From Saccopteryx bilineata (Eukaryota > Chordata > Mammalia > Chiroptera > Emballonuridae), in assembly GCF_036850765.1 (NCBI RefSeq), contig NC_089493.1, positions 187,211,140 to 187,275,139 on the forward strand: a DNA stretch of 64,000 bases, written 5' to 3'. The position numbers were made by a program, and so were the translations under genes. The notes under the pieces are model-generated. The model made no database searches. It was not told the origin of the DNA and saw only the letters and a program-made list of their open reading frames with translations. Position 1 is the stretch's first letter; the number at the start of each line of letters is the position of its first letter. Positions 20,740 through 32,584 of the stretch are shown here, piece by piece.

Positions 20740-23685
20740 CAACAAACAAACCCACCCTCAAATTCAAGCCAATGAAAGGTGGGGTAAACTACTTACAGAC
20801 CTTTATATGTTCTCATAGTAACTAACGTAATATTCTACTTTTGCTGATAAGCCAATCTAGTGGGATGTAGAGAAGTCAATGAAAGATTCCAAGGCTGCTG
20901 GTAGTGCCAGGTAGATTTACCATATGGGATGTGCCCAGGTCTCTAAGCAAATGCCTGGAGCAGAGATCGCATGGTGACACAACTTGGACTGTGGCGTGGA
21001 AAAGAAATACACATTATTGTGGTGACCTATTCATATTTTACTTAATAGATTATCTAGTATCACTTACCATTAATGATAGATACTCTAAACTTCCGCCACA
21101 GTCATTCATTTTTGTATTTTATTCATGCTATCATTAATTCTAAAATATACCCCCCCCCCCCCCGCTATAACGTACATCTCTGCTTCCCAAATCTCTTTGT
21201 TTTTCCAAGGCCCAATTGTAATTCTCCTTTCTTCCTCACACACATGGAAAGAGAACTTATTATTGCTTTATAACATGTTAGTTGTCTTATATCACTTTGT
21301 ATGTCAAAATAAATTTTGTTTTGTGCAATACCCAATGCATTTTTGTATATCCTTTATCAATTAGTACAATACCTGGCACACATAGATGCTTGGAACAGAA
21401 TGGTTGTGGCCCATGGGTGCTACTGCTGATATCCACTTGTAAATCCATTAATATTTTTGTAACCTCTAACTATAGGCTAAATAACTATAGTTGTATATCT
21501 AGCTACAAATGATTTTTAGTACCATTTCAGTGAAAATTATTAGCAGGAAAGGTTGAGTAGTTTGAAAATTGAAAATCACAGTTGTTAGAAGAAAAAAAAG
21601 AGTAACATTTATTGCACAAGTAGCTAATGTGACATACTTTGTAGGTAAATCTTCAGTGAGAGGTTAAGAATTATTCACATTTTAGGAACCATTAACATTT
21701 TGAAGTTACAGAATCCTGAGGTCAGCAGTAAGCAGTCTAAATGTTACACATGAAGAAGTCAGCATATGTCTCCAAAAGTAAATTTCTTATCCCCTTATCA
21801 CAAGAAGCAGCCTATTAAGTAGTTATGGTAGTAAATTTTAAATTTTTCTGAAGAAATGGTTGATAAAATTGAATCATGAAGAAGAGCAAAGAAGATTAAA
21901 TTACCAGAAGAAGAGCAAAGTCTTGGGAGTAACTTTGTAGCAACTTTTAGACCAATGAAGTTTTATTAAGTAGAGAGTAGGAAGGATACCATAAGATAAG
22001 ATTGCTAAATTTGCAAATGCTGGGGCTATCTATGTGTAATGTCTGAAGGGTGTAAACCCTACATGTGAGGGGGATAAAAAAAATTAGCATCAGGAAGATT
22101 TAAGGCCAGCATATTCCACATTCTAGAATCATATGGCTATGAAGTCAGCCCCTCTTATTTCTGAGATTGGCAAACAGACTCTTAGAGAGGTTAGTTAAAA
22201 TTGGGACCTCACTTTAGATTTAAAATTTTGAAATCATTTACTTAGCTCTGCACAAACATAAACTTGTCATTGCAACTTCGTAATTAAAAACAAAACAAAA
22301 AAAAAATCATTCCTAGGATAAACACAAATGGCAATTTCCCATTTTAAAATGAGTAATATGTACTGGATAAACCCCGATCCTTGCTGCTTATCCTACTCTG
22401 GCTCAGGTAAAGAGATCAGACTGCAGCTGTTTCCGCACGTTCTTTCGGTGGAGTGATGGATGCTTTACAAACATCGGAATTAGATCCTCACTGACCTTGT
22501 CTCCCAACCAAGTCCAGTCAGTGTAATTAACCAGGGGAGCTAATAGAAAATAAAGTCAGAGACATAATAAAGAAAGATAATGCAGGTCTTGTAAATGATT
22601 ATAAAGAGTTCACTTTTCTTCAAAGTGAATCGAGAAGGTATTAGAAAGTCTTAAGTAAAATAATTGAATAAAATGGCAAATTTATAGATAGAGACCAAAT
22701 GTTTTTCAAGGCCAGAACACTGAGTGTCTTGAAATTTCATGGGCTGGAAGAGCAAGAGAAGGCAGACTGGAGAGAAGCCAGTTAGGGAATAAATCCGGGA
22801 ATAATTAGTGTCCTGGAAGGTATTGTTGTGGTTGGAATTTCTAAATTCCTGATACATTTTTTTTTTTACTTCACATTATCTTAAAAAGTTAAGCCCAAAC
22901 TCCCACATCATTCTCTTCATGCTCTTATGAAAAATTTCTATTCATATTAGGACTTGCAAATGTAGAAATTTAAATAACCTGTCAAGTATTTGGTAACTTT
23001 TCTTTCAAATTGAGTCTTCAGTAGTAATTTTATTAATTAAATCAATGAACTCCCCATGTACCCAACAGGGTTAGCATTGACCTCTTAAACTTTATTGGGA
23101 AGTTATTCCAGACACAGAAATTCAGGTGAAATCTACATCGCAGATGCAAAGGTGAAATACAGCTCCAAAAGTTTTATAAAGGCCAAACGTATCATCAGAC
23201 CTCGCATTTCAAAGCCTACTGAATTAGGGTAGTTGAAATATTCATGTTAATGGTGGGTGTTGAGCAAATTTTAAAAAATGAAAATAAATTACCAGCCTTT
23301 GCCTTCACCCCCTGTCACATTTAGCACAAGGTTGTGCAGTGAAAGGTAGCAAAGTAGAGAGATGTACCTCTCTTTAACCTCTTCCCCCAGTCAATCTCCT
23401 ACTTTTAGTAGTTTTTCTGGTTCACCGCTAAACCTCGCTGGAGAACTAACTGCTCTCCTGTAGACGTCAAAAATCACTTCTCTCCTAGACATGGAAATAA
23501 CTTCCTACGTCTGGCCCTGCTTTTGTTTTCTCTCTGATTTTGTGCACCGTAAAGATAGCCATGAAAAGAATCACATTCAAATGTACTGGAACATTTTCCT
23601 ATTCTTATTCCTTTTCATATCACTCATATTCTTTATTCTTTCTAATTCTCTTTTTCTTGCTCAGACATGTGATAATGTTATTAGT
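20740..23685. other. Unique AT-rich sequence with poly-C tract
   Basis: A run of 14 C lies at 21150-21163. A weak MIR-like patch is near 22135-22215. No gene or firm repeat is visible. Open frames here are under 83 codons and lack domains. Confidence 0.5.
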
Positions 23686-23689
23686 GTTT

Positions 23690-24180
23690 TGGGGAAAGTT
23701 GGGTTTTGTCAAACAACTGTATTTCTTTGTATTCAATAAATTGTGCTTTCATCTTTATTGATTCATTTTCCGCCTACTTTCTTGTTTTCTTTTTTGTTCT
23801 CAGTTTTTGATCTCTTGAGTCATGAGCTTTAGTTTTCAAATTTCAAGTATTTTTCTAGCAAACACACTTAGAGGCACCAGATTTATTTCGGTAAGCTGCT
23901 TTGGCTGCATCTCACGGTGTGTTTTTATTTGTAAGTTTTCCAAGATTTCAGGAGGTTTTCTTCTCCATTGTAATTAAGAGTTATTTAAATGAGTGTTTTC
24001 AAGTGGACACTTTTATTTTTCACTAGTATGTTCAAGGTCATTTATTGTTGATTTTTAATTTTATTATATTGTTTTCAAATAATGTAGCCTTTATGGTCTC
24101 TGCTCTTTGAGACTTCTTAAAATTATCGTCTGTGGTTTAATACATCATACATTTCTGTGTATACTTTAAAAAAGTATTTT
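23690..24180 (-). repeat. LINE-1 ORF2-region fragment, antisense
   Basis: The text 'gctgctttggctgcatctcacggtgtg', 'aagatttcaggaggttttcttctccattgtaattaagagttatttaaatgagtgtt' and 'atgtagcctttatggtctctgctctttgag' follows the antisense L1 ORF2 consensus (…ctttggctgcatcccacaggtt…tccattgtgatttcttctttgacccatgagttatttag…). It is diverged and broken. Confidence 0.75.
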
Positions 24181-24234
24181 AAACACAGAGAACTAATTTA
24201 GAAAAATCTGGTTAATAAGCAAAGCCACTATTCA

Positions 24235-24345
24235 AGAATGAAATATTTATTAGACACCTACAATGGCCAAGCACTGTTTAAGGGAGTACATGTATTGCCA
24301 TAAACAAAACAGATAAAGTTCTTGTTGTTGAGTCTCATCAGAAAA
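24235..24345 (-). repeat. LINE-2 3' terminus, antisense
   Basis: The text 'aatatttattagacacctacaatggccaagcactgtttaaggg…aacaaaacagataaag' is the antisense L2 end (tatttattgagcacctactatgtgccaggcactgttctagg…). Confidence 0.75.
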
Positions 24346-24889
24346 CAGACAGCAAGCAAGCCAGTAGACATGTCTCAACACATGATTAATTGAGTAGAGA
24401 TAATAAAGTAGGGCAAAGCAGATGAAGAGTACTAGGAAGGGAAGCCACAAGGCTTTATTTTAGAATGATCAGCCAAGACATCCCCGATGAGATGGCGTTG
24501 GAGACAAAACACGCACAAAGAAACATGGCCATGTGAAAAATTATTTCAAAGATGCTTGTCATAAAAAGGTGACGCTACCTTTCAATATCACGCTGACAGT
24601 ACTCCCTTGGTTGTCTTGAGAAATGACCTCCTTTACCAGTTTTTCTCTTCTGTATCTGTGTGCAGGTAAATGTTTTTTTATGTAAATAGGGCTATATTCC
24701 ATATATTACTCTTTCAAAAAAGTATTTCATTGGAAACACTCACTGACAACATCTTTATGAGGTAAAGTTCACCACTTGAAAAACTGGGCCACCACAGAGC
24801 ACGAAGGAAGGTTGAAACCACAATTAAATTAGTTATGCAGAATATTTCTAAACAGGAGCAAAACTTTAAAAAATATACCACCCTACTTC

Positions 24890-25265
24890 TATTATTATTT
24901 TCTTGGTGTACTATCAACAATTGACTGGATTCATGATTTAAAACTAATCTATAAAAATATAACCATAATATGTACAATAGAATACTGTATAGTAGTAAAA
25001 ATAAACTTAGTTTTAATAATATCTGTAAATCTTAGAATTATTTTATTGAGTGATAAGTGTAACTTTTAAAAGATTATTGGAGTGTGTGCCTTTTTACAAA
25101 GTTAAAGACAGCTGAAATGAAACAATGGGCTTATTAAGGGTATACTGTATTAAGGGACTTGGACCACACATACCCAAGGAATGACCACTCAGGGTAATTG
25201 TTACCTTGGGTTGGGGTAGGGGGCAGGTAAACAGGATCAAAGATGATGAGCTCATTTAAGTTTCC
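24890..25265 (+). repeat. Possible old LINE-1 3' fragment
   Basis: The text 'ccataatatgtacaatagaatactgtatagtagtaaaaataaac' and 'ggttggggtagggggcaggtaaacaggatc' resembles old L1 3' UTR text (…catacaatggaatactatgcagc…). The evidence is modest. Confidence 0.45.
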
Positions 25266-25269
25266 ATCA

Positions 25270-26435
25270 AAGCTCTCGTTTTCATAACTGATGCACGTTG
25301 ATGATGTTACTAAAAATAAGTAAGCAACAGATAACTAAATAGGAAATAACCATTTGTTTCATGAAGCAAGCATGGTATAATTAGGTCCTAGCAACATAAA
25401 ATTTTAAAAAGAAATATAAAACATTGCAATAAAACTTCTTGTTTGTCTTTATCCCTCTCCATCAAGAGTCAAATGAAATACTAAATGTATTTCTGCTGCT
25501 CCCAATTCCAAGTTTCTCTGGCTTTTTACAGATGCCAGCAGTCACAGAACACTAGGTGAATCTTTTGATATTCACTTTCATTGTAATATAGAATATAAAT
25601 GCATTTTGATTCTGCTTCCTGAACTTAAAAGGCTTGTATGGTTAAAATTGTAAACCGGGGCGGCAAGAGATCATTATTTTGAGTCACAAACCGAGATGAT
25701 TTGTAGGAGGAAGGCTGAGGTGTGGTTGGCAGAGATGATGGAGAAGGACTGGAGAGATCAAAAGGTGGTATGTTAACGAAGGCCCGGAGAAAGAACAGCT
25801 CGTTTCATTTCATTTTTGTTTATTTTTGTTTTGACATTCGAGTGTCTTATGTTTAAACGACTGATAATTCTAGAATCTCATCCAAATTCACCTGATACAT
25901 TTTGCTAGTCTTCAGATCATGCTGAGCAATCCCTCATATTGCAGAAGGGTTAGCTTGGATAAACAATATGCTTTCTCTGGTTGCATTTGTTTTTAAAAGC
26001 CTAATACTGGAAATCAAACCCAGAATTCATTTCAAACACCCATGACTTACCCAAAGGGAAACATCACATCCCAAAGATTTAACTATGTAGGTTGTAGCCA
26101 TATATATATATGGGATGATCTCTATATTTTGATTGAATTGAGCTACTACTATGAAGATTTGGAAATCATTTTAATGTGACAGTCACACAATCTATTCTGG
26201 CTTGCTAAATGAATTGTAAGGATATTCAATATGTTTATTAAGATTCATTCCTGAGTCTGAATCACCTGGCTGTTTATCATGTGCTGGTGGTGCTTTAGCC
26301 AAACCAGTAAAGACGTGGAGGCTTCTCGGGACATGTCTCCAGGTCCTATGTGTTTTTAGGTCCAGAGACGGACAGTCAAGTCTTGGGACATGAGCTTCTT
26401 GACATTTCAACCACGTGCTTCACCTTTCCCGTTTT
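25270..26435. other. Unique sequence, nothing identified
   Basis: No repeat or coding signature. A short (TA)n run lies at 26100-26112. Confidence 0.5.
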
Positions 26436-26439
26436 AGAG

Positions 26440-27345
26440 TCAGTAAACCAGGGGCAGGCCGTGCTACGCTCTGCTCAGTTATCTCGGACCATGCCCTTTG
26501 TCGCTGGTGAGGGGGCAGAATGCATTCAGGCTTCCCACAGCCACATTTCAGGATTTTATTAGTGCGGGAGGCTTCCCAAAAGGGCGTTTCACGTGACAGA
26601 TGATTTTGTTGTGTCCCGTCTCCGCGGCATCCGTATCCACCAGTCTACAGAGGATTAACTAGAGTAAGCAGCCCGCAGCCACTGCTTATGAATTATAAAT
26701 GTGTCACAATTATGGCCCTTGAGGTGCGAAATGCATTTTTTATCGTGATTTGTGGGGCCCATTTTTATCGGGAATGAGCTTAAAACTGCCGGATTCATTA
26801 GCTAGTGGAGCCGCACTGGCCCTATCCTCTGTGTGTTTGTGCATTAGGCTTTCTTAATCAGCGCAATAAGCTGACATCATTTCTTCTAAATTACACGTAG
26901 TGGGGAAGGAGGGATGCAACGTGGGAAGGTTGGTGAGCGAAACCATAAAAAAGAAATGCCAAGAGTGGATTCACATTAAAGCAATGTTTAATGAGCAATA
27001 AAATGCTTTTGTAGTGATGCCGAGGGATGCACCGCGCGGTCGGGGCTGGAGCGGTGCGCGCCGGGGATCTCTCCGGAGCCTGGCGCCGCTTAGAGAGCCC
27101 AGTTATTTTCTGCTGCCCCGTCGGTCCCCTTGTCGGATTGTCTAGTTTACATTCCCGCCCCCTGTTTGAAGGTAATAACGGGAAACTGTTGTTGAGATAT
27201 TTTCCAGCCAAGAGGATGTCAGGGGTTGAATGTTACCTTCTCTTTTGCACGAAAACCACATGGCGAATCTCCCTGAGTGACAAACTGAAATAATTGTTTT
27301 TTTCCCCACGAAAGGAGCATCATATACATAAGAACAGAGCAGCAT
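26440..27345. promoter_or_regulatory. Candidate developmental regulatory block with CpG-rich core
   Basis: About 900 bp without any recognisable repeat, between heavily repeated regions. It contains an E-box CACGTG (26590-26595) followed at once by CAGATG (26597-26602), AT-rich homeodomain-like words (TTAATCAGCGCAATAAGCTG near 26855, GATTCATTAGCTAGTGG near 26791) and the CpG-rich core at 27015-27185. No open frame has a recognisable domain (the 88-codon frame at 27027-27293 does not). I infer an enhancer or an orphan promoter. Conservation is untested. Confidence 0.4.
27015..27185. promoter_or_regulatory. Orphan CpG-island-like core
   Basis: About 17 CpGs occur in some 165 bp (for example CACCGCGCGGTCGG, GCGGTGCGCGCCGG, GGCGCCGC), in a window where CpG is otherwise rare outside young SINEs. 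It is not part of any SINE. Candidate unmethylated promoter or enhancer core, with no transcript identified. Confidence 0.5.
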
Positions 27346-27386
27346 AAAGTGTATTTCTTCAGGACACCCCTCAAAAACTTATTTTG

Positions 27387-27752
27387 GGGCCCTGGCCGGT
27401 TGGCTCAGTGATAGAGCATTGGCCTGGCGTGCAGGAGTCCCAGGTTCGATTCCCGGCCAGGGCACACAGGAGAGGCGCCCATCTGCTTCTCCACCACCCC
27501 CTCCTTCCTCTCTGTCTCTGTCTTCCCCTCCCGCAGCCGAGGCTCCATTGGAGCAAAGATGGCCCGGGCGCTGGGGATGGCTCCTTGGCCTCTGCCCCAG
27601 GCACTAGAGTGGCTCTGGTCGCGACAGAGCTATGCCCTGGAGGGGCAGAGCATCGCCCCCTGGTGGGTGTGCCGGGTGTATCCCGGTTGGGCACATGCGG
27701 GAGTCTGTCTGACTGCCTCCTCGTTTCCAGCTTCGGAAAAGTAAAAAAAAAC
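27387..27752 (+). mobile_element. GC-rich tRNA-derived SINE
   Basis: Complete head GGCCCTGGCCGGTTGGCTCA, B box GGTTCGATTCCCGGC and an A-rich tail. One of the two tandem 'ccctggtgggcagagc' units seen in other copies is missing. A perfect 12-bp target duplication, AAACTTATTTTG, lies at 27375-27386 and 27753-27764. Confidence 0.95.
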
Positions 27753-27924
27753 AAACTTATTTTGCATTCAGAAATAATAAAGAATATGTATATATTAATA
27801 TATATGAAGATCTATTCATGTATGCATTATTTACACTTACATAATTATATATGCATACTATATTTGCATATATGCATATGTAAATGAGGTAATGTTTATA
27901 TTAAAGACTTAAGGTCATTCACAT

Positions 27925-28085
27925 TTATTCAATAAACAACCATCATGCCACATATTCTGCTAGGTTTGAGGATAAAGTGACAATAGGCCCTCTGCTCCTT
28001 ACTTCATGAAGCTTACAGTCTGGTTATGGGAAGGTTGTTCAACAGTGACACAAATGAATACCGAATTTTGCTATGAAGGGGAGGT
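27925..28085 (-). repeat. LINE-2 3' terminus, antisense
   Basis: The text 'tattcaataaacaaccatcatgccacatattctgctagg…tccttacttcatgaagcttacagtctgg' follows the antisense L2 end (…actatgtgccaggcactgtgctagg…ccctgccctcatggagcttacattctagtgg). Confidence 0.8.
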
Positions 28086-28479
28086 GCACGTTATTATGGA
28101 AGTGTGTAGCCAGGGGGCATGGACTGGCTTGTTCTTTGGCTCTCATGATAAAACTCAGCATTTGGGCCTTTCAACTTGTGTCTGAACCTCTTAGTCTTTA
28201 GTGGGTCAGGCTGGTGGATCTGAGAGGCTGAGGGATGAGAACAACGCCTCTTTCCACTTCACCTGCCTTTAGGTTCCACATGCCGCAACTTCCCTCCTCT
28301 GACAGTTCATTTCAGGTAGCAACTTGGCTAGGCTATGGTACTCAGGTGTTTGGTCAAACATTAGTTTAGAGGTCACAGCAGTGGTGCTCCATAATGTGGG
28401 TGGGCCTCGTACAAGCCGTTGAAGGTTTTAGGGTACAAACCAGGGCTTCCTGGAGAGAAAGGAGTTCCCCCTTAATACT

Positions 28480-28815
28480 TTAACATGGAAATTCTGTCTG
28501 AGTTTCAAGTCTGCTGGTCTGCCCTATGGATTTCAGACCCATAACTGCAGTGTGAACTCCTATTTGAATTGCCAGCATGACTAGCTACGCTATAGATATT
28601 GAACTTGTCAGGCCCCTGAATTGTGTGAGCTATTTTTTAAAAACATTTTTTTAGAATATATCTCTCATCACTTCTTGATATTTTGGCTAAAAACAAGTGT
28701 AGAGTAAATCTCTCTCTTTTTTTTTTTTAAATAAATCTCTCTCTCTCTCTCTCTCTCTCTCATATGTATATATCTTCTGTTGGTTCTGCTTCTCTGAAGA
28801 ATCCTATCTGATATA
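28480..28815 (+). repeat. Ancient repeat end with internal (CT)n tract
   Basis: The text 'tgaacttgtcaggcccctgaattgtgtgagc', the (CT)n run at 28736-28760 and 'tcttctgttggttctgcttctctgaagaatcctatctgatatactg' match a common eutherian repeat end (…cctccacaattgtgtgagccaattcc…(CT)n…tattggttctgtttctctggagaaccctgactaata). I recognise the pattern but cannot name the family with confidence. Confidence 0.5.
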
Positions 28816-28819
28816 CTGT

Positions 28820-29410
28820 TAAATGATTATAAAATAGATGAAATATATTACCTGCAGTTGGCTTCCTTAGAAGCAAAACATGAGATGAAGTTTCATGTGT
28901 AAATAATTTAGTAAGGAGTTATTTCCAGTAAGAAACCAGTAAAGAAATGGAAAGAACGCTACACAAGAACGCAGTTCAGCAAAGTTCTAATCCCAACCTG
29001 CTCTTATGGGGAGTGAATTACTCCTGAGAGTTGGTTTTCCCTTGAAGAGAGGGAGCTTCCCTGTCAGATTCTGCTGTAGTCCATCTCGGGGGAAGGTACC
29101 TCTGGATTTCTGTGCTGCTGGTGCAAATTGTGAGAAGCGACACATGTAGATGCTATGAAATAATAAGCTTGACCTGTGGGAATGGGAGCAAGGCATGGAC
29201 AGTCACTTTACACAGAGGGTTAATAAACATCGTTGGTTTTGCCTCCGCCATGCCATGTGCCAACTGCTTTAATATCTAATGGCAAGTCATACAATGATAG
29301 ATGGCCCAAAGACTGTAATATGGTTGTATATCTCTTAGACAGGAAAGAACTATTATTTTTCCCTTTCCTTCTGCCGAAGAACAGACAAAGAGTTGTAGGT
29401 CAAATCCCAT
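28820..29410. other. Unique sequence, nothing identified
   Basis: No repeat or exon is supported. The 61-69-codon frames here lack domains. Confidence 0.5.
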
Positions 29411-29414
29411 CCCA

Positions 29415-29530
29415 GTAAATCAATCAATGGTTGGCACCCTACTATGCCCTCAGCCCTGCCCTGGATGCTGAGGAAGAAGCACAGATGTTACCTCCTCTTC
29501 GGCAGTAGACAAATCTAGAAGGAAAATACA
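29415..29530 (-). repeat. LINE-2 fragment, antisense
   Basis: The text 'ggcaccctactatgccctcagccctgccctggatgctgaggaagaagcacagatgttacctcc' resembles the antisense L2 end. Confidence 0.6.
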
Positions 29531-29554
29531 TATGATTGAACTTGTACTATCCTA

Positions 29555-29670
29555 ATGACCTTTGAGCGTCTTCTTCGTTCATGATGTGGGGATGGTAATG
29601 ATGTCTATCGCATATGACTGATAGGAGAATTAAATGCATGGAAAATAGCATTGCATCACTGCATAAATGA
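29555..29670 (+). repeat. MIR fragment
   Basis: The text 'ttcatgatgtggggatggtaatgatgtctatcgcatatgactgataggagaattaaatgcatgg' follows the 3' half of MIR. Confidence 0.65.
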
Positions 29671-29699
29671 GAGCTCTTTCAACTTTTGTTCCTCCTTTT

Positions 29700-29715
29700 T
29701 TTTTTTTGTTTTAGT

Positions 29716-29761
<46 letters not shown>

Positions 29762-30110
29762 CAGAGAGGCAGGAAGGGAGAGAGATGAGCAGCATCAGTT
29801 CTTTGTTGCAGCTCCTTAGTTGTTCATTGATTGCTTTCTCATATGTGCCTTGACCGGGGGGCTACAGCAGAGTGAGTGGCCCCTTGCTCAAGCCAGTGAC
29901 CTTGGGTGCAAGTTAGCAACCTTGGGCTTCAAGTCAGCAAGCTCTGGACTGAAGCCAGGGACCATGGGGTCATGTCTATGATCTGATGCTAAGCCAGTGA
30001 CCCTGTGCTCAATCTGGTGAGCCTGCACTGAAGCCAGTGACCTCGGGGCTCGAACCTGGATCCTCTGTGTCCCAGTTTGATGCTCCACTGAGCCACCACT
30101 TGGTCAGACA
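29700..30110 (-). mobile_element. tRNA-derived SINE, long type
   Basis: Antisense, with a (GA)n stretch of about 45 bp at 29712-29758 where the pyrimidine tract lies on the element strand. The head 'tctgaccaagtggtggctcag' ends at 30110 on the minus strand. Flanks TGTTCCTCCTTTT (29687-29699) and TGTTCCTCATTTT (30111-30123) match at 12 of 13. The body carries repeated 'gccagtgacc' units. Confidence 0.9.
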
Positions 30111-30124
30111 TGTTCCTCATTTTG

Positions 30125-31265
30125 GACAGTAAACTCCATGAAGTCCTAGATCTTGCTTTGCTCACCTTCCCTCCCCCCCCTTGATTTTTGCATAATTTCT
30201 GACTCATAACAGACATTTCATATGTTTCAATGAATGAACAGGAAACATACATTAATTTCACTCTTGAAATTTTCTATTTTTGTCCTGTATAACATGTGAC
30301 TTTTTTTAAAACATGGCATTCGTGAGGGTAAAGAGTTCATGTGAGTTGTAAGTTATCTACAGCTGGCATTTAATGCTAAGTAATAATATTCCAATCGATT
30401 TTGTTATATATATATATATTTCTTCAGGGATGTGCCCATTGCTTATTAGACTTTAGGGAAATGTCTTAAGTGTGAGGGGAAAATAGAAGACATATGGAGT
30501 GCAAGTATTTGCTGAGCTGTTCAGGAAACGACATTGCTGAGATATTGCCGAACTCTAGTTCTCTTAAGAATTCTTAATCAGTCTGTGTCATTGGCAAAGT
30601 TACTAGCTACATAGCAGCATCCTTGTCTTCTGACGGCTCTAATTACAGTCAGTTAAATAGCTTTTCTCTACCTGAAATGCATTCCTCTCTTGACAAGCTA
30701 CGGCTACACCCTGGAAAAGGGGCTGCCTGCATGTTTCTTCAATCATCCACTTATTCTTCAAGGAATCTGTATGCTCCCATTGTACTGGTCACCATGATAT
30801 ACTTTGGGAATTAAAAATTAAATAAAACTCTCCTTCATAAAAACTAGTAGAGGAATATATATATATATGTATATATACATATACATATGTATATATACAC
30901 ATATATGTATATATACATATATTTTTTATTTATATGTATATATACATATATATTTTTTATAGTATATAATAAATAATAAATTTGGTGAACTGATCTTAAA
31001 TTTACAGTTTGAATTTTTGCTCATGCATATATTCATGTAATCACCGTCTATATTTAAAAAATGGTATTCTGGAAGATTCCTTCATGGCCCTATCCAGTCA
31101 GTAATTCTTCATCAAGAGAGACCAATTTCTCTAACTTCTAGCACCCCGTGTTAGATTTACTTGCAAAGAGACATTTAAATTGATTATTTTGATACTATAT
31201 GAGAGTACTATATGAATTGGCCTCAAGGATACGTTAGATCATAATGGAGCGTAAGAGCACATACG
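30125..31265. other. Unique sequence with AT/TATATG repeats
   Basis: A (TA)n run lies at 30404-30418 and a complex TATATGTATATACATA tract at about 30857-30965, which can form internal hairpins. A poly-C run of 8 is near 30172. No gene is visible. Confidence 0.6.
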
Positions 31266-31269
31266 TGTA

Positions 31270-31640
31270 AGTCAGTCAATCTTTAGAGAGGTGGTGATAT
31301 TTCACTTATATCTAGAAGAATTGGTAGAAGTCAGTGACAAAGTGAAGAAAGAGGAGCATCCATGCATAAAAATAATGGCATGCACAAGTATTCTGTTTTT
31401 AGTAGGTGGCTAGTAGATCATTTTGGTAGACGGTAATTTCAGTGGTTCAGTGATAAGAGAGGCATAAGGGGTAAGCTACAAAGATAAAGCTTTCATCAGA
31501 CACAAAGCTTGTTTTGTAACATATTAGGCATTTAAGTCTTACGTCATAAGCAACAGGAGGCCATAGATGGTCTAATTATTAGATGGGGAAGAGATTTGGA
31601 AAGGGATATTGTAAAGATAACTGACCCAGCACAGAGGTAA
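31270..31640 (-). repeat. LINE-2 3' region, antisense, about 370 bp
   Basis: The text 'gagaggtggtgatatttcacttatatctagaagaattgg', 'gaagaaagaggagcatccatgc', 'catattaggcatttaagtc' and 'ggaggccatagatgg' follows the antisense L2 order (…gaggtgacatttgagctgagacctgaatgatg…gagcattccaggc…aggactttggactttattc…gggagccattgaagg). Confidence 0.7.
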
Positions 31641-31644
31641 TACT

Positions 31645-32275
31645 TCCCATGAATAAGAAAATAATTATCAGAATTACAATGCCCGAGTGATAACTTGACT
31701 GTCTTTTTCTGACTAATATTTTCCCAGGCCTGCTTTAAAATTCCAATTGCACAGTGTGTAAAGAGAGGTATTAGAGAATTTAGAGGAGAAAAAGTCCACA
31801 GGTTTAAATGATTTGAGAGGTGCAGAGTTGAACATAGTAGGTATCTTTCATGAATAACATAAGAGTGTCTTACGTAATGTGTTCATTAGGAATATTGGGA
31901 GGAGGATTGATATTTGCATTGATATTACATGTATACTTGGCTGAAAACTTTTAGAAACATTTTAGACTACCTTGTGGTATGGATATTATTTTACAATATG
32001 TAGTTTGGAAAATATAAAGTAGAAATGTTATAAACAGCCTCTCAGAAAGTTTAAGCCGAGCAGATTCCTAAACTGAGCAAGTTAACTAAAATGCTGGTTA
32101 TTGCTAAAACTTTTTTTAAGTTATCTGTTAAGCCAGAGGCTTCCACCCTGGGACTGAATTAAAAAAAAAGAAAGAAATCTTCAAAGATAGTAACATATTT
32201 CTTTATATTTGAAATTGTGCTCTTGAAAGTAAGATGTTAAAAGAAGACCGGACTCTGTGAAGGAGTACCCCTCTT
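31645..32275. other. Unique AT-rich sequence, nothing identified
   Basis: No firm signature. An A/G-rich patch lies near 32160. Confidence 0.5.
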
Positions 32276-32279
32276 GCAT

Positions 32280-32580
32280 CACAAGGGAGGTTTCGAATGC
32301 TAACTCAGGAACAAGCCGGAGTCAGACAGCTCAGCGGCGCTGAGATCAAAGGCCTTGTGAGCTTGCTGTATTCTGCGATCGACTCGCCGAGTTTCCTCTG
32401 ACCGGCTGGGTTCACCGCCACAGCCTGGGTTTGGATTCAAGGGCAAGCTGTGTGTGAGTCTAGCTGGATCTATCGACTAAACCGGATGATGAACTCGCCG
32501 CCTCCTGAAAACCAATGAAGAGGGTACCTGCCCGGGCCCGTCCTCCTGCAGTCTCCTTAGGAGTAGTTATAAATTAGCAG
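32280..32580 (+). promoter_or_regulatory. Unexplained CpG-rich module with promoter-like motifs
   Basis: About 16 CpGs lie in 280 bp (for example TCAGCGGCGC, TGCGATCGACTCGCCGAG, GAACTCGCCGCC) with AT-rich DNA on both sides. On the plus strand a CCAAT box (32511-32515), a GC-rich stretch (CCCGGGCCCG near 32531) and TATAAAT (32568-32574) follow in promoter-like order. I recognise no repeat. An LTR or another young inserted element is the main alternative, but I found no terminal repeats or target duplication. Confidence 0.35.
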
Positions 32581-32584
32581 TTTA

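Noticed and set aside
27384..27887. 167-codon plus-strand frame
   Set aside because: It is the sense translation of the SINE at 27387-27752 extended into AT-rich flank.
29712..29758. (GA)n tract as an independent regulatory GAGA element
   Set aside because: It is the expanded pyrimidine tract of an antisense SINE (29700-30110). The same holds for the tract at 36800-36845.
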